From contig JAZHRO010000073.1 in the NCBI GenBank assembly GCA_037157565.1, positions 92,110,001 to 92,174,000 on the forward strand: DNA of 64,000 bases. The letters are read 5' to 3'. This document shows, piece after piece, positions 9,652 through 21,420 of this stretch (position 1 is its first letter; every line of letters starts with the position of its first letter). This stretch comes from Thalassia testudinum (Eukaryota > Streptophyta > Magnoliopsida > Alismatales > Hydrocharitaceae). Under the pieces are notes generated by a model. That model was not told where the DNA came from, made no database searches, and was given only the letters and a program-made list of their open reading frames with translations. The translations under genes were made by a program, and so were the position numbers.

Positions 9652-11384
9652 CTACGCTAACATGTTCGATTTTGGAGAACCTGTTGTTGTAGTTTGAAAG
9701 CGAAGAATTCGTGTTCAACAAATAAAATTTATACCGAAAGGAAAATTCCGGGTCGAACACAGGGAGGCGGACGTTTGATTTAAAAACTACGCGTTTCTTT
9801 TTATTTGTCATGAAGTAATTCAATTTAAAACTATCTAATTAGTTACAATAAATAAAAGAGAGAGAGGGTAAGAGAGAGAGAGAGAATATTACACATAGAA
9901 ATCAAAATGAGATGTAGAATAAACAGAGAATTTATCATTAGGGGGTTTGTTCATTACAACTAGAAAGCATAAAATAATTGCACTAGAAAGCGATAAATTT
10001 ACTTTAGAAAGCATTAAAAGAATGGAGGGAGAAATGTCCTCCTCGACGGTAGTTTGGAGGACGAGCAGAAGTACACTAGAAAGCAATAAATCTATACTAG
10101 AAAGCAGTAAAAAGAATAGGGAGAGAGAAATCCTCCTCGACGGTCGCTTGGAGGACGAGCCGGACGGGACGATGCTTGGACGAAGGAGAACGAAGCAGGA
10201 CGAAGGAGGACGAAGCAGAAGAACAGGAACGGAGTAGCAAGCCATCGTCATCGCGGGATCCACTTCCGAAGGGGGACGAAAATTTGGACTTTATCTCGCG
10301 AGAAGCATCCCGGGTGTGGCACAAGCTTCTCTTGAGCATTGGAGGGTTAGAGAAGAGAAGGAAGGGATGAGAATTTCGTATGGAGGGGGTCTCCTTTGAT
10401 AGTTGCAAGTAGTGGGGGCAAAATGGGCATTACAACTTTAAAATAATAAATAAGGGGTCTTTAGTGATGGATAAATCCGTCACTAAAGCCCACAACGTGG
10501 GCGTAGCTTCCATGCCCACGCGCGCTGCCCGCTTCTTCAACGCATACGCACGTTCTTTGATTCTCAGCCGTCCGATCGCAAGATCGGACGGCTTAAGATG
10601 CATCTCCTCCCGCTCGCTATGCGCTGGCCTGGCGCGTGCGATCGCGCGTGACGCCACGCGTTCAATCGCTCATGAACACTATCGGGAGTGCGTGGCCCTC
10701 CAATCGTGATCCAACGCCCACCCGCGCTCAATCGCTCGCGCCTTCCAGCCCTTTGCTACGGCTCGAACCCACACCGACCGCTCGCGTTAGCACGCTCGAC
10801 CGCTGCGCTACGGGACGCGTATGGTCGAGCGGATGCTTTTAGCCGCTGCTGACGGAGAGCGAGCCGGTGCGGGGCTTCATAGAATGTAAGCGGCCGTTTG
10901 GGCGGCCGAGATGGCGCCACATGGCGCCATCTTGGCCGTCCATCTTCTTGAAGTTGTAGATGGTGCAACGGATGTCGGAATGACTCGATTTTTGTGTCGT
11001 TGGGCTGCAATCGTCGATCCGAATTCATCCCTACGGTCGGATTTGTCATCTGAAGTGTGGATTTACACCATCCTGGCCCTTGATCTTCTAGGGTTCCCCG
11101 GTCACTATCTGATGCTATGGGTGCCTGATTAGGGCGATCTTGGAGTCGTTGAACTCCAATCGTCACCCTGATCACATCCATACGGTTGGATCTTTGATCC
11201 GAGGCTCCGTAAAATGTTTTCCCTGTCCAAGCACATAAAAGGAGACAATTAACATCCATTTTATTCAAATTACTCTAAATGCAAGATGATGCATGTTATG
11301 CAATATTTATATCATGAAATGCAATCCTATGCTTAAGAACATGCATAAATAGACATCTTAGGTAGTGTAAATGTGTTTACATCA
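9633..11384 (-). repeat. Element N 5' LTR
   Basis: Matches the 3' LTR throughout. Differences are mainly transitions at CG sites. Carries the damaged TATA box (10393-10401), a hairpin with 14-base arms (10459-10488), a perfect palindrome with 12-base arms (AGCCGTCCGATC, 10566-10593), a tRNA-like stretch (10753-10818) and a palindrome around GGCGCCACATGGCGCC (10909-10932). Confidence 0.9.
10753..10818 (-). other. tRNA-like relic in the U3 of N (5' LTR copy)
   Basis: On the minus strand, TAGCGCAGCGGTCGAGC (box A-like) and GGGTTCGAGCC (box B-like) are spaced as in a tRNA. Box B matches the consensus better than in the 3' LTR copy. The anticodon arm is degenerate, so it is not an intact tRNA gene. 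Confidence 0.45.
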
Positions 11385-11811
11385 ATCATTTTCTGGTAGC
11401 TTGGTTTAATTTTCAAGCATTTATGTACAAGCTTTCCTCTAGATTCCTTGTGCAAACAACTCCCTGATAAATGAATGAAAATGCATTATATATATATATA
11501 TCTCTTTATGTGTTTGAAATCACCATGATTAATATTATATTTGCGTGATTCAAGTTGCCTGTTTCTAACTCCTAATATTCTCGCAACTAAGCATGTCATA
11601 CTTAACTACATAATAATCACGAACCGGCATGCGATTCTAAACAAAGTAGAGCAATAGAAGATCGATTTCAGAAGTAAATAAATGCCTCCCAGAGATGAAC
11701 GACAGGGACTCAAAGTCTTGTTATCTTTAGAAATCATTTTTTGATGAACGTTTTTGTGTGACTATACTACGATTCCAACCACTTTCAAATGTGCGAGAAT
11801 GCTTCCCGTCA
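11385..11811 (+). repeat. Element D 5' LTR, second part
   Basis: Resumes after the atcat duplication and matches 23207-23634 of the 3' LTR: ttctggtagcttggttta, then a TA-repeat near 11493, ending in cttcccgtca. The next bases are the spacer aa and the primer-binding site, so the LTR end is fixed at 11811. Confidence 0.9.
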
Positions 11812-11813
11812 AA

Positions 11814-11831
11814 TGGCACCGTTGTCGGGGA
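11814..11831 (+). other. Element D primer-binding site (tRNA-Asp)
   Basis: TGGCACCGTTGTCGGGGA, two bases after the LTR end, pairs with the 3' end of tRNA-Asp(GUC) with two transition differences. It primes minus-strand DNA synthesis in this lineage. Confidence 0.88.
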
Positions 11832-13470
11832 GTCAATATTATTTTTCTTGATTTCGATCTTTTAATCCATCACTGACGAATCTGGCTTTACTTTTTTTTT
11901 GATGTGCAGGACAACATAGAAGGAAAATGGGATCTGTGCACACATCGAGTGCGGCGAAGAAAAATCAGGTGCACATCATCTCTCTCTAGATTTCATTTTT
12001 TTTTGTGTACCCTAGGAGTAGATTTACTTTCTACAATTTCCTTTGAGAAATTCTTTGGAAAAAAAAAGAATTTTCGTATTTTTGAAAAAAAAATTAAAAT
12101 CAGAAAAATTTTGAAAAAAAAATCTAGATTAGGTTTCCTTTTGTATGTAAGCTAGTTTGAAAAAGAAAAAAGATATTTCCTTTGAATCTTTTGAAAAATT
12201 CTTTCAAAAAAAAATGTGCAAAAGTTTTGAAAAAAAAAGCATTTTTGGTGGAAATCTTAGATTTCAAATTCAAACCTCTTTAAAAAGCTTTTCCACCATC
12301 TCCTGATTTTCTGCCAGATTTCAAGCTTGATTTAAAAATTCAATTACCAAATAAATAGTAAGCAAAAAATTTTGAAATTTGGACTAAACCTTCATTTTCA
12401 AACTATCTTTTAAACACCACCATTATTTTAAAAAATTACAGGTATAAAATTTTTGAAAATTCTCGAAGTGCACGGGGGTCAGACTGACCCAGATTCAAAA
12501 TTTTTCAAATTTCAAAAAGTGATTTCGAGCAACTGCGAATATGTTTTGGCTAAATATGGTGGGGTTTGAAAGCTGATATCATTTATTTTCCATATTTTTC
12601 TTGAATTTTTAAAGGTCATTTTTAATATTTCAAAATGAAAAATCGACCAGGGGTCAAAATTTTAGATCTGATCCCTTGATATTCAAAATTTCCTAAAAAT
12701 TTGGTTGAAATAGTAAAAATTTCAAAAAAATAATATCTGAAAAAATAATTGAAGAAGGAAACTAGTCACAAAATTTCAAATTAATTGGATTCCAATTATC
12801 ATCAGAGAACCAACTTTACTTTTGTGGTCTGCTGAAAAAAAAAAAACCCTAGAAGCACATGCAACTTAGGTTGAATCTTTAGGGTTACAACTAAAGACCA
12901 CACCCTTAGCTAGCCTAGACTTAATCAACTCTAGTTAGCCGGTGAGCTTGGTTACCTTGTGGGCCACTCACCACAAACCCCACTGAAGAAAATGGGTTAA
13001 AATTAATTTTGAAACACAAAATCAACCCGAGTTCGTTGTCGTACTATTGGGTGTTTTTAACCTCTCTTGCCAAACCTAGTGACTAAGTCTGCGGGGTAGT
13101 GTCAAACGACCATGGCTCGGGGGTCAACGGAACCGGAGGCGTAAGCCAAAGGAAGAACCTTCCCCTTAGTCCCCTCGTAACCAGACTGGCTGGGTTAGCT
13201 TAAGAGGCAGGATTCACTTTCAATCGATAGTGCGACAAACTTAACTTTAGGAATTCAAATCCCTAACGAAAAATCTGCTCACTTGATCTATAAGGACCAT
13301 TTGATTGACAGGGCCTTAGCCTTGTTTTGCGTGGCTACACCAACCCAGGGGTTGGGTGGTGTATGCACTGAAGCAGGTCACTTGGAGCTCACTTGGTTGG
13401 ACTCCCAAGGAGGCGAGTCACCTCGCTCGGACCATCTTCTCCCCCCATTTCTTCTACTCCAATAGCCACC
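11832..13470 (+). other. Element D leader (5' UTR)
   Basis: About 1.6 kb without a coding region. The first kilobase is very A/T-rich with many A and T runs. A conserved block at 13085-13195 (with GGAACCGGAGGCGTAAGCC and GGAAGAACCTTCCCC) is shared with the leaders of N, G and B, which lie on the other strand of this window. Confidence 0.65.
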
Positions 13471-15408
13471 ATGGCAAACCCTGGACCTGGACCTAGACCG
13501 GGTCAGGACATCGAGAATCTGGACTCGATGCTCGTCTGGAAGCCCAGGTCGCCGAATCTGAGGAGCGGCATCAGCAGAGCATGGATCGCATTCTTACGGC
13601 ACTTGTCATGATGCAGCACCCGCCTTGAGGAGAACAACTGTGGGATTTCTATGACCTAGCCGCACAAATCCTCGCACCTCTTGTCAGGATTCTCGCAGGT
13701 GGAGACGCGTTTGAGCTCAAGCCTAATGTAATTGGGTTGATCAACACTATTTCCAGCACCTTGAGGACCTGAGTCGACTCGCTGAAATGATTCGACCTAG
13801 GAATGTTGATCTCGGGATTGTTCTGATGAAGCTTTTCCCATTCTCGCTGAGGGACAAAGCTTCATACTAGTTCAAGACGATTGGGAAGCCAATTGGAACT
13901 TGGCTAGAATTACGACGTGAATTCCTGCAAAGTTCTTCCCAAGCGGTTGAACAAATGCATTGCGACGTGCAATCACAACTTTCTCCCAGGGAGCTAGGGA
14001 GAAATTACACGAAGCATGGGACAGTTTTCATCACCTTCTCCGCAAATGCCCGCATTATGGTATACCCAGATGGCACTTAGCTCAGATTTTTTACCATGGG
14101 CTGAATGACACACATCGGTGTCTGACCAATGCATCTAGCGGTGGGAATTTTCTTGCAAAAGACGAGAACAACGCATTCGAGCTGTTCGAATCATTAGCGG
14201 AGAACTCGATGAATGCCGCATCTATGAACCAGTTCCAACGGCCTGGTTAGTAGTGGGTTGGTGTCCATGAGGCTCACACCGAATCTATTCGAGCCAACAA
14301 GGATATCATCGTCAAGCAGCTAGATAGAATAAGCCTAATTGAGAAGAAGATTGACCAGATCAGTCAAGGTCAATTCGACTCGAGCTTTGCCACCGCAAGA
14401 TCCTCCTATGCATCCTAAGCCCCCTCCTGCTCGAGTTAATCTACTCACTCGAGATGCATCTTCTGCATATTTACGAGATCCCACATATTAGGATCCTGTG
14501 AATAATCTAGATCTGCAACTTTTAACCAGGGTTACGCACCACCTGCAAATTATAATGTGCACCCCCTTGACGGATATACGTCTCAGACATCTTCGACCAA
14601 CGAGGACATCAGCGCTATCCAAGGATACGGGTGTAACAACCCGTACTCAGAGATGTATAACCCTAGTTGGTTCCAGCATCCAAACTTCTCCTAGTCTGGT
14701 AATTCACAAAGACAACATCACGATCCATACTACTAGACCAGGCAATACGGGAATGCGCAAAACACGTACCCTACGCAGCAGCCATTCCCACCTCAGCAAC
14801 AGCAACCCCACTCATTATACCAGCCGCTACACTAAGCTGCCAACCACCCTCCAAAGCGGGCTGACCCTTTGGAGGCACTGAAAGAGAAGCTACAAGAATC
14901 GATGAAGAAGTATACACAAGATAGCTTGTAGATTATGAAGGCGATGGCTGATCAGATTTAGACCATACAAAACACGCAGAACCAGCTGTTGTAGGAGCAT
15001 AGGACTCAGGGAGCCTTGCCCTCCCAACCTGTCCCAAATCCTCGATATGTGCAGAACGAGGGTGCCCTGCCCAGGTTTCAGGCACCACAGCGACAGGCAC
15101 ATGCCATACTACAGGCGCCTCCTACACCACCCGGTTACGTGCAGGGCTAGCCGCTTTTGTAGAATCCCGCGTATTCTACCCCTTCCACTCCCCCACCACC
15201 TCATGGATAGCAAGCCGATGCACAGGCTATTTCTTTGCGAAGCGGAAGGAAGACATTCAACCCACCACCTAGGCAGGCGAGTCCTGATTTTTCCCACCCT
15301 TCGCCGTAGGCGAGTTCGACTCTGTCTTTATCATCTCAGGAGCCACCTGCGGTAGATAAGGGTAAGAGGCCATTTAACCCTGAGATTCCTATCCCTTTTC
15401 CTAAGGCT
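13471..15408 (+). pseudogene. Element D gag, decayed
   Basis: The ATG at 13471 follows gccacc, a good plant start context, and opens MANPGPGP. The frame breaks at 13611. Capsid-like segments follow in shifted frames: FELKPNVIGLIN near 13710, LFPFSLRDKA near 13830, and a segment at 13960-14250 with LLRKCPHYGIPRWHLAQ and IFYHGLND, matching the Athila gag of B. Next come a SLIEKKIDQI-type helix (near 14330) and a Pro/Gln-rich stretch. At least four stops and several frameshifts are visible. A gag-pol join near 15400 is likely but obscured by decay. Confidence 0.75.
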
Positions 15409-16710
15409 ATGACAAGAAATGTAATATGGAAAAAGGACACGCGGAATTTCGAGGACCAGAAATCGATGTTTAAGGAAGTACATATTCAGGTCCCCCTCCT
15501 CGAGGCTATCGATCACATTCCAGCTGTCGCTAGGTTCTTCAAGGACTACTATACCCCGAAGCAACAGCCGAGAATTAGACGACAGGTGGTACTGTCGAAA
15601 GAAGCTAGCACCGTGATTCTAGCTGACCTACTGCCGAAGAAGAAAGACCCTGGTACCCCACTCATATCCTACTTCTTGCAGGATTCTCCATTTGATCGGG
15701 CCCTTCTAGATTTGGGTTCGTCCATCAACTTAACTACCACCACCGTATTTGATCGATTTCGATTTGGGGAGTTGAAACCCAACTCGGTTATGATTCAGCT
15801 GGCTGACAGATCAGTCAAAACACTGAGGGCGGTGGTTGAGAACGTGATCGTGAAAGTCCGCGGGTTCTGCTTTCCATTAGATTTTTTCGTTCTCGATATG
15901 GAAGTTCCTCCTAATCTCTGAGATGCACCAATTATTTTGGGTCGCCCATTTCTAGCGACAGCCCGAGCAAACATCGATTGTGCATCCGGGTGTATGGAGA
16001 TTGCCCTAGGCAATGAGCGACTTCGACTAGACATATTTAGGGCAGCAAAGAACTTCGACTGTGATCGAATAGAGGAGGATGGTGAAGACGAAGATTTGAC
16101 TTACTGTGGTAACATTGGGCTCCTTTGTGATGACCCAATGTCTTATTCGTCTACACTATCAGGGTTCTCAGACCTTAATCCACATGGAACTGAAACCGCT
16201 GCATTACACATATCTCCCCGAGGATCTAACTGTTTAGGGTGTGCTTCTGACCACTGCACCCCTGAATCCAGCTTTCCTGATCCATATATTACCGAATTGC
16301 CCCTGTTATTGCAGAAAGATGTGACTACAGCTAAAGGGTTTCCCGTTAACGCAATCACAATCGATTTTACAGGGAGTAACTCAGTGCAAATTCACGTGCA
16401 CATGGATTTACAGATTCCCACCCTCGATTCTGCTCCTCCCACTCTCATATCTGATTCTGACCCACCCATGATTAAATTGAAGCCCTTACCTGACTCACTT
16501 AAGTATGTGTTCTTAGGCAAAAGTGAGACATATCCAGTCATTATCAATGCCCACTTAACCCAAGAACAGGAACATCAATTGATTTCTACGCTTCAAGACC
16601 ATAGGGCTGCTATTGGGTGGAGTATTGCTGATCTCCGCAGTATTCGCCCCTCATATTGCGCTCATCACATTTACACAGATGAGGGGGTGAAACCTTCGAG
16701 ACAACCTTAA
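15409..16710 (+). pseudogene. Element D aspartic protease and linker
   Basis: Encodes the retropepsin that cleaves gag-pol. The motif ALLDLGSSINL (about 15700-15732) carries the catalytic Asp. Then QLADRSVKTLR and the flap/core region up to IILGRPFLATARANID follow. A TGA stop at 15919-15921 splits it, and the frame continues from 15922 through a linker with LKPLPDSLKYVFLG (near 16480), the usual lead-in to RT. It stops again at 16708-16710 (TAA), where the relatives read on as an Arg/Met-rich stretch. Frame is otherwise conserved from 15409 to 16944. Confidence 0.82.
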
Positions 16711-18188
16711 AGATGGCTTAACCCGAATATGCTAGAGGTTGTTAAGAAGGAGATCATCAAATGGCTGGATGCAGGCATTGTATATCCAATCTCAGACAGC
16801 CAGTGGGTGAATCTGATTCAAATAGTGCCCAAGAAAGCAGGACTCACCATCATGAAAAATGATAAGGGCAAATCCATCCCGACCCGCACTGTGACATCTT
16901 GCCAGTTCTACATTGACTACATGAAACTGAACACGGCTACCTAGAAGGATAACTTTCCTTTGCCGTTCATTGACCAGATCTTAGAACGGTTAGTCGGATG
17001 CAGTTTCTTCTCCTTCTGGATGGATACTCTGGGTATAATCAGGTAGCGATTAGCCTAGAAGATCATGACAAGACCACATTCACATGCCCCTTTGGAACAT
17101 TCGCCTTCAAGCAGATGCCCTTTGGCCTCTACAATGCACCAGCGACATTTCAACGTTGTATGATGGCTATCTTCTCTGACATGATTGGGGATTATGTGGA
17201 GGTATTCATGGATGACTTCTCTATTTTTGGAGATGATTTCGCGTCTTGTCTTGATAACCTCATCAAGATCCCGAAATGGTGTATTGAGGTAAACCTAGTA
17301 CTATCCTGGGAGAAAAGCCATTTCATGGTGAGGGATGGCATAGTACTAGAGCATAGGATCTCCAAAAATGGACTCGAGGTCGACCAGGCTAAATCAGAAA
17401 TTATCTCCCACTTACCGCCACCTAGCTCGGTCAAGCAGATCAGATCATTCTTGGGTCACATCGGCTTCTATCGGAGGTTCATATGCGATTTCTCAAAAAT
17501 TGCGTGGCCTTTGACGAATCTCCTGGTTATCGATGTCCCATTTGAATTTGATACCTCGTGTCTCAGCGCCTTCGAGACTTTACGAGGCACTGTTTACGAC
17601 TCCCCGATTCTCCAACCACCTGACTGGTCGCTTGATTTCGAAATGATGTGCGACAGTTCTGATTTTTCCGTCGGTGCTGTTTTAGGCCAACGTCAGGAGA
17701 AACAACCCTTTGTCATATACTATGCTAGCAAGAAACAAAATGAGGCTTAGCGTAATTACACTATCACCAAAAAAGAACTACTAGCAGTAGTATTTAGGTT
17801 GGAGAAATTCAGATCATACTTGTTAGGGTCCAAGGTCATCATCTTCATTGACCACTCCGCCCTCCGGCATTTGCTGGCAAGGAAGGATGCCAAACCACAG
17901 CTCATTAGATGGATCCTTCTATTGCAAGAATTTGATATCGAAATCCACGACAAAGCTGGAAAACAAAATGTTGTGGCAGATCACCTATCTAGATTGGACC
18001 CAGACCACATTCTTTATTCCCTGCCTATCCATGAACAATTTCCGGATGAATCTCTTTTGGCAATTCATTTTGTCGAGTTCCCCTGGTATGTGGATTTCGC
18101 GAACTATCTTGCCACAGGAAAAATTCCCGCAAACCTATCCAAGGACCAGAAACTCAAATTCATTGAAGAGGCCAAATACTACCTCTAG
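16711..18188 (+). pseudogene. Element D reverse transcriptase and RNase H
   Basis: RT starts with [20 protein letters not shown] (16738-16797). A stop at 16942-16944 and a one-base shift near 17000 lead to [12 protein letters not shown] (motif A), QMPFGLYNAPATFQ (motif B) and [10 protein letters not shown] (motif C; catalytic FMDD at 17205-17216). RNase H follows with CDSSDFSVGAVL (first catalytic Asp kept, near 17650), [18 protein letters not shown] and NVVADHLSRL. Stops at 17748-17750 and 18186-18188 fall where relatives have Gln and Trp codons, as expected from C-to-T type changes. Not translatable as a whole. Confidence 0.85.
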
Positions 18189-19370
18189 GATGACCCACTG
18201 CTCTTCCACATTGGAGCGGATCAAATTATTCACAGATGCACCCCAGACTCTGAGATCCCCAGTGTGTTATCTTTCTGCCACAATAGTGCGTGTGGTGGCC
18301 ATTTCTCAGGATGTAAAATTGCTACAAAAATTTTGCAGTCAGGATTTTTCTGGCCAACCATCCTCAGAGATACACACGATTACGCCCAACACTGCAAACG
18401 ATGTCAGTCGGTCAGTTCTATGACCAGGAGAGACATGATTCCACTCCAACCCATCATGGTCGTAGAAGTGTTCGACGTCTAGGGCATCGATTTTATGGGC
18501 CCTTTTCCGAAATCGCATGGCTTCGAGTACATATTGCTAGTCGTTGATTATGTCTCGAAGTGGGTCGAGGCCATCCCAGTGAGACGGGCTGACCACATGA
18601 CCGTCATTTCTTTTGTATGGCAAAATATTTTTGCAAGATTCGGAATACCCCATGCTCTGATTAGCGATGGGGGAAGCCACTTCATTCACGTCCATTTTAG
18701 GTCGTTATTAAAGAAATGCAGGGTACATCACCGCATAGCCACCCCGTATCACCCGCAGACCAATGGGCAGGCTGAAGTGTCTAACCATCAAATCAAGCTG
18801 ATTCTCCAAAAGACGGTTAGACCAGACAGGAAGGATTGGTCTGACAAATTAATCGATGCACTCTGGGCATATCGGACCACATACAAGGCCCCACTTGGAA
18901 TGTCACCATATCGCATGGTATATGGCAAGGCCTGTCACCTTCCTGTAGAGCTAGAACACCGCGCCTTTTAGGCGGTGAGGAAATGCAACCTTGACCTCGA
19001 TGCAGAAGGTCAGGAACGGAAACTCTAGCTCAGCGAATTAGAAGAAATTCGGCGGGAGGCCTATGAGAATGCATTAATATACAAGGACAAGACCAAGGCC
19101 TTTCACGACTGCCACATCTGGAGGAAAGTATTCATGTCCAACCAGTGAGTCTGGTTATTTGATTCACGGCTGAAACTGTTTGTGGGGAAGCTTAAGTCCA
19201 AGTAGACTGGCCCGTATGTTGTGATACAGCCATATCCTAATGGGGCAGTCCAGATCAAGGACCTAAAATTTGGGCATATATTCATGTTAAATGGTCAGCG
19301 CCTCAAGCCATTTTTGGCCCAGGAACCTCCTCCACCTGACGAGACTGTTCATCTTAGTGGGGACGTGTGA
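18189..19370 (+). pseudogene. Element D integrase
   Basis: HHCC zinc finger (CHNSACGGHFSG near 18275 and CKRC near 18395), then the DDE core: GIDFMGPF (Asp near 18488), [10 protein letters not shown] (Asp near 18664) and TNGQAEVSN (Glu near 18773). [15 protein letters not shown] and [17 protein letters not shown] follow, typical of Athila. The last codons end at TGA 19368-19370; no chromodomain is seen. Stops at 18480, 18969 and others are mostly TGG to TAG. This enzyme would insert the element DNA and make the 5-bp duplications seen here. Confidence 0.85.
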
Positions 19371-21407
19371 TTGAGTGTTCACCCAGCTGTAGGCGTTAAA
19401 CTCAACACGTATAAATACCATAAACTCAACATTTCACCATCATCTATACATAACCATTTTTATACATAGCATATTTTTCTTTTAGCATATTTCCCTTTTG
19501 TATAGTGCATGTTAACAGGTTGGCCGGTGCTGAATATAATTTCAGGAGCAATTACAGGTGACTTCTACCCACTCATCCTTTGTTAGATTTATTTTCTTTT
19601 ATATTCATGCATCAGGACATGAGAGAACTTAGGCATGGGGGGGTAGATATAGCAGAAACTAAAAAAATTTTTGCCAACACTTAGGAAAACCTCAGAGCTG
19701 CATCAAAAATGTACTTTAAGACCTTAAATAAAAGAACAATCGACCCCACCTCCAATTCTCACATTGGAGCTAGAAATCATTCGCAACAGCCACTTCTCAC
19801 TCACTTGCTCACCTATTGTTCTAAATTTAGGGTCAAGCTGATTGTAACCTGATACGGGAATTTGACGAAGTACAAATTATATGAGGTTACTTGTTTATAG
19901 CATATATACATACTGTATTCATGAATAAGATTATTTTATTAAGAGAATGCATTAGGGATTTTATCCTTTAGTTGATTCCTGTAATCTGGAATCCAGTACA
20001 ACTTTTCACACACACGTAGAATTTGCAATGCATTCACGATGAAGGCTGGTAAACATCTTCAGTCTGTCGAGAAGAAGCAGTGCTTCTTTTCCTGAACCCC
20101 TGGATAGTGTTTTCGGAGTCAGGCTGATTTTCTTCCAAAAATCCACCAAATAGTGTGAGATGAGAGTAGAGTGTACTTGTGCTCTAAGTTAGTGCGAGGA
20201 ATCTAGAATCCTAGATAATTAGGTGATGATACTCTGAGATTGGACATAGTTTTCGCTCTCGGTTCCCACTTATACATTTTTGCGCGAAATTTTGAGAGCC
20301 ACCTAGTAAGGCAAATACGTGGAGAGTGAGTTTTCATAAAACTAGGGCTAAGGTGGATGGTTATAACCATTCTCTACGGAATCCTCAACTGAAGGAGGGT
20401 ATTGATGTCAAGGTCAGAAATACACCACCCTATCCATCTCTCCCGGTGCTATGAGTAGGCACTTCCACCAAATAAGCCACCCAGTGTCTCTTGAGTACCA
20501 CCAATCCCTAATAATGCCTCCTCAATAAATTTCATGGATGTATGCTAGTTATGTTATGCTAAAAAAAAAGTTTTAAAACAAAAGAGAAAAAGAAAAAGAA
20601 AAAAAAATGATGAAAATAAAGAAAAATTGAAAAAAAACTTAGAAAAAGAAGAAAAAGCAAAGAAAAAAAGAGTGAATATTTAGTGTTTATTTCAGTTGCA
20701 TTGAGGTAATACCACCAAATAAATCTGAGATCCACCAAATATGGCCCTAACCAATTTTTCTTGTGTTTCTAACCACCCAAATACTGGCTGAGGAATTCCG
20801 ACTTAGTGTTAGGGTTATGAGAACACAATTAAAGTGTTAATGCCTAGTGAGACCACCAAATACAGGTCATATACGTGAATCTGGTGAAGTTGTGAGCTCT
20901 ACGAAAAAAAGAAAAGTAAAAGAAAAAGAGTAAGAGAGAATGAATACAAAGGAATCAAAAGAGAGCATAGTCTTTCTCGTCTTTCTCTGAGTTGAGTTAC
21001 TTAGTAATTTGGGAATCTAGATGCTATAGTACTAATCTCTATGTAGCACCAAGTGAGAGTGAGCCAACAAATATATAATCTTTTCCCTCAGAGATTCTCT
21101 ACCTAAGCCTAAATTCGAGGTAGAATTCACAGAATATCTTGAAAACCCCGAGGGAAGAAGTCCACCTATCCTACTATAATTTTTTTACTAGGGGTCAAGT
21201 ACTGCTTTAGAGGTATATTAGTCTTCACTCAAATCCATTGCAAAAGCTACATAGCCGCACTTTCACAATTGTCTGGATTTCTAGAGCATAGGATGAAAAC
21301 AAAAAGGAGAAAAATCTCTATGCATACACTTGATAAAACAATCAGTCCCTTAGGGACCCTTTCTGTAAATAAATTTGCCTTGCATTTGCTAGGAACTAGC
21401 AAGATTT
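19371..21407 (+). other. Element D 3' untranslated region
   Basis: About 2 kb with no ORF of note and no env-like gene. An internal polypurine-like tract lies at 19611-19648 (ggcatgggggggt). From 19960 to 21180 it is clearly related to the 3' UTR of F (about 43480-44640). Shared pieces include ggatagt, gataattaggtgatgat, a gtgc/gcac hairpin near 20451, caccaaataagccac and several CACCAAAT repeats. A-rich tracts occupy 20560-20675. Confidence 0.65.
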
Positions 21408-21420
21408 AGGCATGGGGGTA
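21386..21420 (+). other. Element D polypurine tract with upstream hairpin
   Basis: A hairpin with arms TTGCTAG and CTAGCAA (21386-21402) is followed by AGGCATGGGGGTA (21408-21420), which abuts the 3' LTR. The same layout is found in N and G. Confidence 0.8.

Larger units (their letters stand above)
3612..11384 (-). mobile_element. Element N: non-autonomous LTR retrotransposon nested in the D LTR
   Basis: LTRs of 1756 bp (3612-5367) and 1752 bp (9633-11384) flank an internal region of 4.3 kb and are bounded by the duplication atcat. Orientation is minus: the polypurine tract lies at 5368-5380 next to the left LTR, and the primer-binding site at 9571-9588 next to the right one. The internal region holds a leader, one decayed coding region (8408-6621) without protease, RT, RNase H or integrase motifs, and a 3' UTR. 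It must rely on enzymes made by another element. LTR differences by hand over about 240 bp are 17 (about 7 percent). Element G is a close relative. Confidence 0.9.

Noticed and set aside
19371..21407. env-like third ORF expected in some Athila elements
   Set aside because: No ORF of useful length and no membrane segment found after integrase in D; the same holds for C and its 3' UTR.
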